The notes under the pieces are model-generated. The model saw only the letters and a program-made list of their open reading frames with translations, was not told where the DNA came from and searched no databases. From assembly GCA_022605405.1 (NCBI GenBank), contig JABYQQ010000004.1, forward strand, positions 434,001 through 498,000: a DNA stretch of 64,000 bases, in the 5' to 3' direction. Shown here one piece after another: positions 11,912 to 22,263 of this stretch. Each line of letters starts with the position of its first letter. The stretch's first letter is position 1. The position numbers and the translations under genes are program-made. This DNA is from Earliella scabrosa (Eukaryota; Basidiomycota; Agaricomycetes; Polyporales; Polyporaceae).

Positions 11912-14028
11912 TCATGCACCACACGACTCCACACCTTCGTGCTGGATAGGGTACCACTTGTGATTCTCCAGCAGCGGGATGAGTGCCTTGTCTCGCATCC
12001 TAGTGAGCTCCTTATCGGAGGCCGTGGTCCCCAGAGTGAAGATGGGCGCTCTGTTGAATCGCCGCAGATAATTCTTCTGCAAAGTGAGAGCACTCGTCGC
12101 TTCCTCGTCCTTCGACGGTCGCACAGGAGCACACTGGGCACGGGTTACCTCGATCCACCGCCAGTACGGTCCAGAGGCGGCCATCAAAATGACAGACTCC
12201 GCACATCTGTCGCGGTGAAAGTACTCGCAGGCGTATTGGTACACCTGTCGCTGCGCCCGCCCTAACAGAGCACGTTTACGCGTTTGCAATCGATCTCCTC
12301 GTGCGCGACGGCTCGGGGGCGGTTTGATCTCCTCGATGATTGGGTCGCAGGTGTGCCTCGCCTTGAGACCTTGCCGGAGGCGCCATGCTTCTTTGGCATC
12401 TTCGGACTGCGGCTCTGGCTTCTTGACGGTGTAGATGTGGGAGACAATCATATCCGGGAAGCAGTCCTTGGCCGACCCCTGAATAGTCGTAGTGGAGTCG
12501 AACGACTCGTCTCCTGCACAAGCATCTATAACAAGTATTACGATCAGCGCAAGGATGCAAGAGGCAACGGAACTGGGCAAACCTCGTGGCTTTTTGGCAA
12601 GACGTTCACGCTGGACCATAAATCTAATGGCTCTTCTCTCTGCGTCTGGAGTGAGCTGCTGGTTAGCAGTAAGAGCCGCACGAGTTTTCTGCGTCAGAAA
12701 GGCCTCGGGGCGCCTGCTGGCTGGTCCTGCGGTTTTCAGAATCCGACCTCGGGAAGACTTGGGGGGTTGCACGCCGGCTGGAATCACAGTCACGGTGGGT
12801 CAGCGCATTGACCATTGTACAAGAGTAAGTCGTGCTTACCGTCGTCAACGCCGCCGGGGTCGCTCGCGTTTCCAGCGAGATCGCCACCATCAGCTACAGC
12901 ATGATCACTTTCGTCACCGGCAACATTTTGGTCATCCGCAGAAGGATAGTGGGCGGCGTTTGCGACGTGGGGTTGACTGGGAGCACCATCGTGCGCCTCC
13001 TGACGCTCGCCGACCGCGCCTTGAAGGCCCTCATCGTCCCCACTCCCTCCTGCGCCTCCGGTAACCTCTTGCAGAGGCTCAGTCGGAAAGAGGCCAACGT
13101 CCTCGAGCGGACCGGAACCATCCTCACCTTGGGAGCAATCGTCCTCAGATAGGGCATTGTCATCCCACAGATCACGAGAGCCGTGGTCACGTTCCTCGGG
13201 AGGAAGGGAGCTAGTATCATCGTTGTCCCTACTAGTGGCAAGCCATTCGTGGGTGTCGCAGGCAGGAACCTTCTCCCCGTCGTGGTAGTGGTCGTCGTCG
13301 TCGTCGTCATCGTCATTATCGGCTTCAGCGTCGTAGTCGCCTCCAAGAACGTCAGCATCATCACCCTGCACGTGGGGGCCCTGTTGCCAGACCGTGCCAT
13401 CGTCCTCATCCAGCTGCAACGGTCGGACCTCTGAACCTGGATGTTCTGCAGCTGTATGAGCTTCGTCAACGAATCCCTGGCCCGGAAGACTCTGACGGGG
13501 AGCTTCGTCAACCAGACCTTCATTTTGATGCTGAGGATGGATGTCTTCGCCAGGGCCGTGCACCCAGTGGAGTATTTCCGGAAGATTGTCGTCCTCCTCA
13601 GAGTCGTCGTCTTCATCGTCTTCATTGTCGTCATCTTTGCCGGCACACCAGTCATCCTCTGAGTCGGCCCTCTCCAAGGCTTTCTTGCGAGCGTCGGGTG
13701 AGAGTTTGTCGAGATCGAGGGTTAGCTTCGATAACCACGTGTTGTGCTGTTGGCGGACGAGGAGAGATCCGTCGGGGAGGAAGGCGGTCAAGTCGGACAA
13801 AGTATAGTTATGAGCGGTGTACCAGTCATCCTCCTGATTGCGTAGGTTAAGCGAGGTGGAATGCGCCGCATTGATGGCCACGCGGGTGCGCTCGGTAGTC
13901 TTGTATGGAGCTGTTGGACGAGTGATAGGGTGTGGAGGGGGATCCTTGACTCGTTTGGTGGACTTTGTGGAAGGCTTCGCAGCTTTGGGTCTGGCGGGTT
14001 TTTTCGTCGATCTGGATTTTGGGGGCAT
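11912..14028 (-). CDS. Hypothetical acidic, nuclear-like protein (661 aa)
   Basis: Not recognised. Three exons fit in phase: 14028-12840, 12777-12583 and 12513-11912. The ATG at 14028 (MPPKSRSTKKPARPK) is chosen because the frame upstream has no ATG. The N-terminal 45 residues are strongly basic (Lys/Pro/Arg, an AT-hook-like or nuclear-targeting character). Next comes a short conserved-looking piece (YTLSDLTAFLPDGSLLVR), then a very acidic low-complexity region of Asp/Glu runs (about residues 140-330). The C-terminal 250 residues look folded: DCFPDMIVSHIYTVKKPEPQ, a Cys/His-containing segment (YACEYFHRDRC) and the end ELTRMRDKALIPLLENHKWY. A plant- or fungus-specific DNA-associated role is only a guess. 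It is divergent from the orphan gene starting 241 bp away at 14269, and the two may share a promoter. Confidence 0.6.
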
Positions 14029-14268
14029 GGCGGTAGCGATGGTTGTCGACAAGACACCTCAAGACACCTACCCGTGCCATAACCCGGTTTATATGATCGT
14101 CAAACAATGGACCTGGTCTACTACCAAACAAAGAGAACAAAGAGACACGGTGTGGCTGTGCATTACATAATCTGGTTCATACACCCGGCGCTTGCGCTCG
14201 CACTTCGCCACCACCTCTACCACCACCACCACCCACATCATCACCACCACCACCCCTACCCATCGTCG

Positions 14269-14926
14269 ATGTCCAATTCCACGAGTTCCACCGCCGCCGT
14301 CGCATTACCCACTATGCAAACGTCTCGCACTCCCACTGCGGCAGCTTCCACACAGCCAGTTCAGGACAACGCCTTGGCGAATTCAAGTGCGAAACCTCCA
14401 GCGAAACGTCCTGGGATATGTCTCCCTCCCAAACCACCATCGATCCAGGACTACTACGCCATGCGCATATACGGTGGCAAGGATCCTACCGCTGTGTACG
14501 GATTCATACTTGATCTGCCTTGCCGTCTTCGCTGGGCCAGGTACTACCACCAAGAGCTGTACAAGTTCGACGTGTTGTCCATGCCTCCCCAAGAAGCCGC
14601 GGAGGAGCTCCAATTGATGGAAGAGCTCAGCCGCACCATCATTCCCCGCATGATCTACCACGAATTCCCCACCCTTCCTCGCGTCCAGGAAAGCCTCATT
14701 CCTATCGACCCGGAGCCCGGAGCCTCCAAGGTTCAATACGTCTTCGTGCTCAGGGACAACAGCTCGACAGAGTCGAAGACAGCGCGACTTTTCAAATCGG
14801 ACGTCCTGGGTGTGAGGCTGAGGCTCGGACTTGGGGATCAGATGCCGAAGTGGTATGAGATGTATCGGTGCGTCTGTCTACTTTTCATTTTGCGACTCTC
14901 ATCACTGACCAATTCGCAGTGAGTAA
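14269..14926 (+). CDS. Small orphan protein (201 aa)
   Basis: Not recognised. Exon 1 is 14269-14867; a 52-nt intron with GTGCGT donor and CTGAC branch leads to a 7-nt last exon ending in TAA at 14924-14926. The first 50 residues are Ser/Thr/Ala-rich and probably disordered. The rest looks folded: PSIQDYYAMRIYGGKDPTAV, ILDLPCRLRWARYYHQELYK, a Glu-rich helix (AAEELQLMEELSRTIIPRM), and the end RLGLGDQMPKWYEMYR. No signal peptide or membrane helix is seen. A decayed paralogue lies at 18961-19545 in the same position relative to a second DUF6533 gene, so this family was duplicated together with its neighbour. A CAC-repeat-rich stretch (14218-14262) sits just before the start. Confidence 0.6.
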
Positions 14927-16230
14927 CGATCATCGATCTGCGGATATGGGGCGGGAAGCGTCGAGTGGGCCCTGTCGGAGGAAGCCTTTGTATATCTATC
15001 AATGCATGTTTCTTTCGCTGTTCCTGCATCCCAACTTGCGTGCGCACGTGGATGTCCCAACTGTGTCCCGATTCCATTAAGTGTGGTGCAAATCCTAGTA
15101 TCGCTCTAACAGCTCATTTTCACCCTCCCTTGTTGGGTATCAGTATGAGGACACTCAGATTGGGGGAAAAGTCCGTCCGCGCCGCGTTCCGCCAGACGCC
15201 ACGGTACGCTGACCTTCTCATGCAGCGACCGCCGCCCCCTCGCCGACGTCTCCTTGAAGATCGCTTCCGCGAAAGCGAGCCCGAGCTCGAGGTCAGTGAG
15301 TATCGCGAGCTTCACGCCGGCTCTAGCAAATGGGACTCGAGAATGTGGTCCCGCAATGGTCTTGCCTCCTCATTAGTGGTCGATGAACTTGCGCGTTCAC
15401 GGCGCGCAGTAGTCGGAGATCTCGAGCAGCACCTTCCGGATCTCGCTGGACTCGCTTGGGATATGCCACGCGTACGCGCAGGTGTGGCTGGTGCTCCGAT
15501 GGAACGCGAGCGTGCTCACCTTGTTGTCCCCCACCTCGGACGTGCTGCCATCTCAGACGGCCTCGTCCATAGGAGTGCTCCATGTCCTTCATCGCGCGGC
15601 CACCTCGGGCGTGATGAAGATATCTGGGCTGGTAAACCCGTCGTAGATGGGCGTGGCAGGGGACACCAGCAGGCGGTGGCGGACGCGCGAGTACGCGCCG
15701 TCAGTACTCAGTCCCGACAAGGCTGTGCGGCCGTTCTGGCCGTTCGTGAAGGCGAGCTCGTGCTGGCCATTGACCAGGGACCGAACGGAGGCCAGGACGT
15801 GTTCCCGCATAACGGACTCCGCAGTGACCATGTCGAGGACTTTGTTGCGCAAGTCGCTGTCGTCAGTCTCCGGGCAAATATGGGTGGGATCCTGAGACCC
15901 GCATGCCGAGTGGTTGAGCAGGACTATCCCGTCCTTTTCGCAGATCCTCAGCTCCTCGCCTTCGGGCCATGCTTCGTCCTTCATCTCGCGCAGCTCACAT
16001 TGGCCGCTAAGGTACCCGGGTGCCGTCGAGGTGGAAATGGGAGGAGAACCCGGCCTCCCGTGTGTAGAGGGTGGCGGGGATGCTCCTCGGACTTGTGGAT
16101 CTGTGACTGTGAATGACCATCGTTAATCATGACGTGGTGTACTTTGGACCCTATAATTGCGTGTACATCTAATACATGGTCGTCGCCAGTACCCCACCGA
16201 CTAGTTAGCACCGACGGCGATGCTTCTCAC
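14927..16230 (-). pseudogene. Possible degenerate gene, several in-frame stops
   Basis: On the minus strand, open segments 15984-15589, about 15570-15370 and 15315-15106 have protein-like composition (DDSDLRNKVLDMV; TPIYDGFTSPDIFIT; EIRKVLLEISDYCAP) but are separated by multiple stops. I cannot name a family. The pattern fits a relic gene between the orphan gene and the DUF6533 gene, but noncoding sequence is possible. The first 180 bases contain nothing else I can identify. Confidence 0.28.
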
Positions 16231-16239
16231 TATGCGAGC

Positions 16240-18154
16240 TCAGCGTGCCACCGACCAACCGCATTGCGACGTCTCGGGGATTGGTGTGCATTGAGTTGTA
16301 TCCCATACACTCGGAATCTCGACGGACTTGTATACTTGGGGTCGCGTCATAGCTCGTGATACCGCAAGATCTGATGGTATTCCTTCCTGACATGGCTCTG
16401 CTTCCGAGTCCAATGGGTGTGGGGGCAATGCCATGTCGTCCTTCTCCTCGCCGATCTCTTCCTCCGAGTCGTTATTCAGGGAGTCTGAGAAGTACACGTC
16501 GGGCTCAATGGCGGATCCGATGGACCCCACAATTCGCTGGAAGAGGACCGACTCCGACTCGGAAGGGGCGGAACCGCGTGCCACTGCGTCGAGCGAAATA
16601 GTTGAGGTTCTCTTGTACGTGGAGCGTTCTGCGGCTTGTAAGTTCAATAGGAATCGGTTGACGAGGATACAGGTGAGTCTGTCAGGATCAAGACGATAGT
16701 CAGTGCACAAATACTCAGAATGACTCGCCAGAGTACGGTTACCGGAAAGCAGACTCACGGTGCCGTGAAGATGGAGACATAGCTTGCGTTGCTGTTGGGA
16801 ATTGTGATCTATGGATCATTCGTAAGAGGGTGCGGAGAGTATGACGCGCAACTTACTGAGAGCAATGCGAGTGTGAGCTGCAGACCGTTCAGAGCGGAGA
16901 GAACGCTAGGCATCGCAACAGGAAACTGTCAGGATCAGGAAAGACAGCTAACACGAAGTCGCACATGAAGTATGCAGTCCCTGAGAGAGGATGATGATCT
17001 ACTGGATAGTGACTGACGAGCTCTAATCCACTGACCGTCCCGGAGCAAAACTTTGGAGAACGAATACCGCACATCCTCTTGCAGCACCTGCAGCCTGTCG
17101 TGGACAGTCGACCAAGTGATGTATACCAGGATGCTGTCTGCAACGATCAGACAGACCCGAGGAACGATGATCACTGAGTGATTGTGTCAGCCGCTAGGAA
17201 CTATGCGCGTGCGCTCTAGACGCACCACTAGGTGAGTCATGAGTATTGGAAAGGCTACGTACGTATCACGAGAACACGCACCTGTTGGCCATGGCAGTAC
17301 TCCCTGCGCACTTGCTGATGGGTGTGCACCCAATCCGCGGTATGTCGGCCCCGCTCAGACCGAAGTGATAACAGCTCTACGAGCAGACAGCATGGTCATG
17401 GTCTGATTTCGGAACCGAGTATGGGCGGGCCTTTGAGGAAGTGAGCTGTGCGTACCATGTTCATCACGATGATCATAGCTGAGAGGATGAAGACGATGAT
17501 TGCTGCTGGCCAGCTTCGACTGAGTGCGAATGCACGGAGTGACGAGAACGCTACCAGAAACGTCTCATCGATACTGCGAGCCACGTCCAATGGAGAATGC
17601 AACATACCCGCCCAAACGAGGTATGGGAGAAACGACAGGCCCCATGTAATCTTCGAGAATACTGGGCAGCTGACCGGGGAGATGGCTTGAGGAAAGATTC
17701 TCGTGTTACAAAGGAGCGAGCCCCACCTCTAACCATCGATGAGAATTGTGTTGCGTCGGAGAATACAAGTCGGACTCACTTCGTTGACGAGAAACGTGGC
17801 AAATGTAGTGCAGACGTTGAAGATCATGAGGAAGTATCTGTTCAGGAAGAACAGAACCGCTGCCCCATTGAGTCGGTGGGTCCAGTAGAGAGAAATTTCT
17901 TGGTCGATGGTGATGAGGTAGTCGAAGACGAGAAGCACTGCGGGAAGGGTCAGCCGAGGTAGTATTACACACAGCATGTGGCATACCGGCCCCTGAGAAT
18001 TGACGGTAGACGAGAATGTTCCTATCGATGACATAAGGACGGCGGACAACAACCACTGCCGCGGCCGTGGACGTCACAGTGCATGCAGCACTCACAGTCT
18101 CTGGTGCAAGGCAATAAGCGTGGAGGGGTCGACGAGGTAGTTCCCTGTAGACAT
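16240..18154 (-). CDS. DUF6533 multi-pass membrane protein, copy A
   Basis: DUF6533 is an Agaricomycete family of seven-helix-like membrane proteins of unknown function. The ATG at 18154 opens MSTGNYLVDPSTLIALHQ. The signature exon (about 17938-17785) reads VLLVFDYLITIDQEISLYW then GAAVLFFLNRYFLMIFNV, the family hallmark. Later short exons give further hydrophobic helices (around 17600-17450 and 17390-17000, including VCLIVADSILVYITWSTV). The last exon (ending 16240) has the usual ILVNRFLLNLQ followed by a Ser/Glu-rich cytosolic tail with FQRIVGSIGSAIEPDVYF. Exon-intron order matches copies B, C and D in this window. The early splice sites that I checked join in phase (exon 2 begins after CATCGATAG) and I saw no disabling change there. 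It pairs with the orphan gene at 14269 as one unit of a local duplication. Confidence 0.8.
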
Positions 18155-18960
18155 CGTGACTCGGAATCAGCACGAGGGCAATCATCGCGACGGGTACTCC
18201 TGACTTATATCAGTGGGTAAGTGGCTAGTAAATTCGGTTCATAACCACACCAGGTCTGAGAAAGGAAAGTGGGTGACATCCGTCATCGTCGATGATTAGG
18301 TTCGCTGGCAAGCAGTCAATGCAGCGGCGGTCAGCGCCACGCCCGGAAGTTCATGCTGGTGCGATTAGCTTGTGGCGTGACACTGTAGCCAAGTATCAAC
18401 TTTTGATGCCGCGGATTCCACGCAACTTCCCGCCGTAGCTAGTAAATTGTGGCTTGATATGTCGAAAGTGAGGCTGCCACTAGCCTGTGGAGCCCCAAAG
18501 GCTACTGGGCAGCTGACAGATTGAGTATCACTCACGCCTCTGAGTATTCGTATACGGAGTTGAACGCACCTCATGGAGCAATACGCTGACGACCATGCGC
18601 CATAAAACGCCAGATCGGCGCGAGACAACGGCCTTGTTGACCAATGACGTTCTAGTTCACCGCCCCGCTTGCCGGTGGTCTCTCAGCGCGGAGGTTTGAA
18701 ATACACTGCACATACGTACTGGACGGGGTTCGTACGATAGAGTACAATAGCAGCCGTAGCGCATGGGAGGATCACCATCGCAACCTCGTAGGTGATGAAC
18801 TGCACAGCGGCAGTGCGTGGAACGGTGGACGAATGTTGCAGCTTCCGTAATTATGGGCGCTTGACAAGTTTCGGCAGGTTGAAGTTCGGTTACGACCCTG
18901 CACGGTCACCCCAACGGCTTTCATCCCGCGTCTCTCTCGAAGATGATATCGATGTCTTAA
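18155..18960. other. Spacer, no supported gene
   Basis: This is promoter-side sequence of DUF6533 copy A and upstream flank of the orphan pseudogene. No coding or RNA feature is recognised. Confidence 0.45.
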
Positions 18961-19545
18961 CGCAATGCAGGCAAACCAGCACACGCGCAAACTTGTCTTC
19001 AGTAACGGCTGCAGAATGCTCTCCAAGTTCTTCGCAACCAGCTGCCAAACCAGTCGCCAAACGCGCCACGAAGCTTCTGCCTCCGACGGGTCCCAGTCAC
19101 ATCGGCCCCGATCGACGACTACAACTTCATGCGCATAGTAGCAGGACCACTGTTGTGTACGGAATCATCCTCATCTCTCCTGCCGCCTTTGCTGGTCCCT
19201 GCAATACCATGAGGAACTGTACGGTGACAACCTGTCTTTGCCCCTCAGGGACGAAGCTGCGGAAGAGCTCAAGCTCATGGAGAGAATCAACCGTCGCATC
19301 CTACCCCGTATGATATAGCGCGAGTTCCCCACCCTTTTGCGCGTCCAGGCTACTCTCCTGCCCATTGACCTAAGCCTGGTTTCACCAAGATCCGAAACGT
19401 GTTCGCTCTCAGAAGTTGTTAAACAGCTCGAAGCGGTCGACGACGGTGCCGCTGAGCAAGTCCGATGTTCTAGGTGTGCGGCGTAGGCTGGACCTTGGGG
19501 ATTAGATGTCGAACTGGCATGAAAGGTATCGGTAAGTTCCGAGTC
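18961..19545 (+). pseudogene. Decayed paralogue of the 14269 orphan gene
   Basis: Alignment by eye with the 14269 product shows the same order in shifting frames: an Ala/Ser-rich N-terminus with KPVAKRATKLLPP (compare KPPAKRPGICLPP), then YHEELYGDNLSL, RDEAAEELKLMERINRRI, LPRMI, REFPTLLRVQATLLPID. The tyrosine codon after RMI has become TAG (about 19315-19318). Further frame breaks lie near 19200 and 19390, and the end equivalent to the GDQMPKWYE piece is also interrupted. The 3' donor (GGTAAGTTCC near 19530) corresponds to the last intron of the live copy. So this is a dead duplicate, and it gives the direction of the local duplication with DUF6533 copy B next to it. Confidence 0.7.
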
Positions 19546-19765
19546 GACCTCTCTCCTGTATGGCTCTTGTGGTTGATAGCATATATTGGACGCGAGTAAC
19601 GATGGTCAGCTTGATGAACGAAATTTGTCAAATGATTCTGGACAGGTCGACCGGGGAGGTAACATATGGATACAAAGCGGACGAGAGAACGAACTTTTAC
19701 AGTCGACATACATAGATTTAATGCAACCCTCGCGGCTAGACTGCAACATGCTCCAGATCCAGCGA

Positions 19766-21503
19766 CTATCTCCCCTCTTCCGACGCAGCCGTTCCAGCGA
19801 GTTCCACTCCGTCAAAGCTCTTCAACTCCATACTCTCCTGGCCAAGGTCGGAAGAGAGATACCCTCCGGGCTCGATGGTTGAGTCGATACAGCCGACGAC
19901 CCGATCAAAGACCAGTGTACCCAGGCTACCGTCTGGAGTCGAGTCTTCGTGAGACTCCGCGTTGCGCTTTGCGTATTGGAGGTTGAAGAGAAACCGTGTA
20001 ATGAGGATGGACGTGACTCTGGTCGGCGCAGGTCGTTCATTTCAGTCAAAAGCCACCTCGTCGAGGGCGAGGGCTGGGTATAGATGCAACTCACGGCTGG
20101 ATGAAGATGGAGACAAAGCTTGCATTGTTTGCCGCGTCGCGGACCTAACCAAAGTCACAAGTTAGAGCAGGACATCGGGCCACGTTCTATCCAATCATCA
20201 CTGACCGAGAGGAGAGAAAGTGTCATCTGCAGACAGTTGAGCACCGAAAGAATACTGCGCAGGTGTTTGACAGCTATCAGACATTGAAGCGATAAAACTA
20301 CAAGATATCACTCGCACACGAAGTAGATAGTGCCTGTGTGCACAGATTAGCCCGGGGCATAACTGAGGCTTGATGCAAAGCTACTGACCGTCATGGAGGA
20401 GAACACTGGCCAGTGAATGTGGCCGACGCTCTTGAAAGACCTCGCGCCGTTGATGAACCGTAGACCAAGTGATATAGATCAGAATGATATCGGCGGCGAT
20501 AAGGCAGACTCGAGGCGCGGTGATGACTGTGGATGTTCAAATATTGAGTTGACCACCCGATCGACCCAAGGTATATCGCATCGACGCACCGCTAAGTAGC
20601 TGATGAGCTCTCGGAGTCACAAGCGGGAGTTATGAATTCAATTACCTTGTGGCCAATTCCGCGTTTCCTCCCCATGAGATGGTGATCTGACACCCAATCA
20701 ACGGTATGTACATACCGGTCAAGCCGAAGTGGTATCCGCTCTTCTCATTCAAGTTTGTCAATTGACAGCCACGCAGTTGATTGAACACATACCATGTTCA
20801 TGCCGACGATCACCGTGGAGAGAACGAAAACGCTGAGCGCTGCGAACCAATTACGAGACAATGCGTATGCACGGAGTGTAGAAAACGCTGTGAATGATGG
20901 TCATCAAAAGTCAGTGATCTACTACAACCAAAACACGCAGCGACGCCGGGTGCTTACTTGCCCACACCAAGTATGGGACCAACCCGATCCCCCACGTTGT
21001 CTGTGAGAATCCTTTACAGCTGGTGACCCAATAATCCAAAGTGAGCACTGTGTTTACAATGTCGGAGTATAGTACTACGCTCCTACCTCTGCCGTAGGTC
21101 AGTATGGTGAAGATGAACTCATAGGCCATATAAATGGCACATACCTCATCAGTGACAAGAAAGGCCACAAAGATAGTGTATACGTCCAACACCATATAGA
21201 AGTACCGGTTCAATGCAAAAAGAATTGTGCTGCCATCAATACGACGCGACCAGTAAAGAGAGATCTCGCGATCAAGTGTAGTGATGTAGTCGTAGACAAT
21301 CAGGACTGGAGCGTTGATGAGAACGATGTACACGTATTGAAACATGTATTCCTTACCGGCACTCGCGAATTGGCAGTAGGCATCAACTTGACTGTTAACA
21401 ATAGTTATGAGCGTCTGAGCGTAGATTATAGATCGAACGGTAGAGCGTACACTCCTTGGTATAAGGGAACGAGAGCCGACGGATCGTTGAGCATGCCTGA
21501 CAT
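19766..21503 (-). CDS. DUF6533 multi-pass membrane protein, copy B
   Basis: The ATG at 21503 opens MSGMLNDPSALVPLYQG. Exon 2 (QVDAYCQFASA) and exon 3 join in phase to give VLIVYDYITTLDREISLYW followed by ILFALNRYFYMVLDVYTIF, the DUF6533 hallmark. Further hydrophobic exons follow down to a last exon with SILITRFLFNLQYAKRN and a tail containing VFDRVVGCIDSTIEPGGYL, ending with TAG at 19766-19768. The tail motif (F-R-V-G-I-S/D-S-IEP) is shared with copy A, so A and B are close relatives. I saw no stop or shift in the exons checked. Function is unknown; a membrane location follows from the helices. Confidence 0.78.
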
Positions 21504-22263
21504 GTTGGACAGTTGGTGAGTATGATGGTGTGTGAGTAGAGTCAGAATCAGCGCACGACTCGGGGCTCGGGTTAGCTGGCATCCCCTATATATAACAGCC
21601 AGCGTGCCACCGGCCGGCATATCATGGTCATTTTGTACATTAATTCAATTTCGCGCGCAATATCATTCATACACCCAGCACGCGACTTACATAGTATACC
21701 AAGTCAGCGCGTCTTTACAACTGCAGCGCAACTTATAACATGCAGCGCAACTTATAACATGCAGCGCAACTTACGACATACAGCGCATCTTTTAACATAC
21801 ATACTCCTGCATAACGAGGTGGACTCGGAGTGGAAACTCTGAGTCTGTTACCCGATCACAATGTGGATGTGAATGCTTAACAAAGACATTATTGCTGGTA
21901 AGCAAGCGACCATAGTACGGTATCAGAAGGTAGGTAGGCATAGCGGCAATGACCGTAGCATAGATTTAACACAGCCGCCAGCAGCGATCGTTGATGTGGA
22001 CAGAGGTGATGGGAATAGTACTGTAATGCTACTCGGAATCAGATTAGTAAAGTATTCTGGAAAGAGGCGTATTACTCGAGAGGATGGATATACGGAGACC
22101 ACCATGATGATGATTACTAGAGAGTGATAGGATGTACACTACGATGTGGAATGGCGGTTGAACGACATAACAGGGCATAGTAAGCAGCACGTCCGAGTCC
22201 GTGACGAGAGGGGGCCGATGATGTCAGAGTAAGCACAAGGATAGAAACGTACACCTGCAACTA
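21504..22263. other. AT-richer spacer with a tandem repeat
   Basis: Apart from the 19-bp repeat at 21722-21799 there is no gene. The region is visibly lower in GC than its neighbours. Confidence 0.5.
21722..21799. repeat. 19-bp tandem repeat, about four copies
   Basis: The unit is TGCAGCGCAACTTATAACA. Two copies are perfect, a third has TTACGACA, and a fourth is more diverged (CAGCGCATCTTTTAACA). It lies upstream of DUF6533 copy B. Confidence 0.85.

Noticed and set aside
21722..21799. CRISPR-like array
   Set aside because: Repeats are directly tandem with no spacers, and the genome is eukaryotic; the same applies to the 7-bp and 8-bp repeats.
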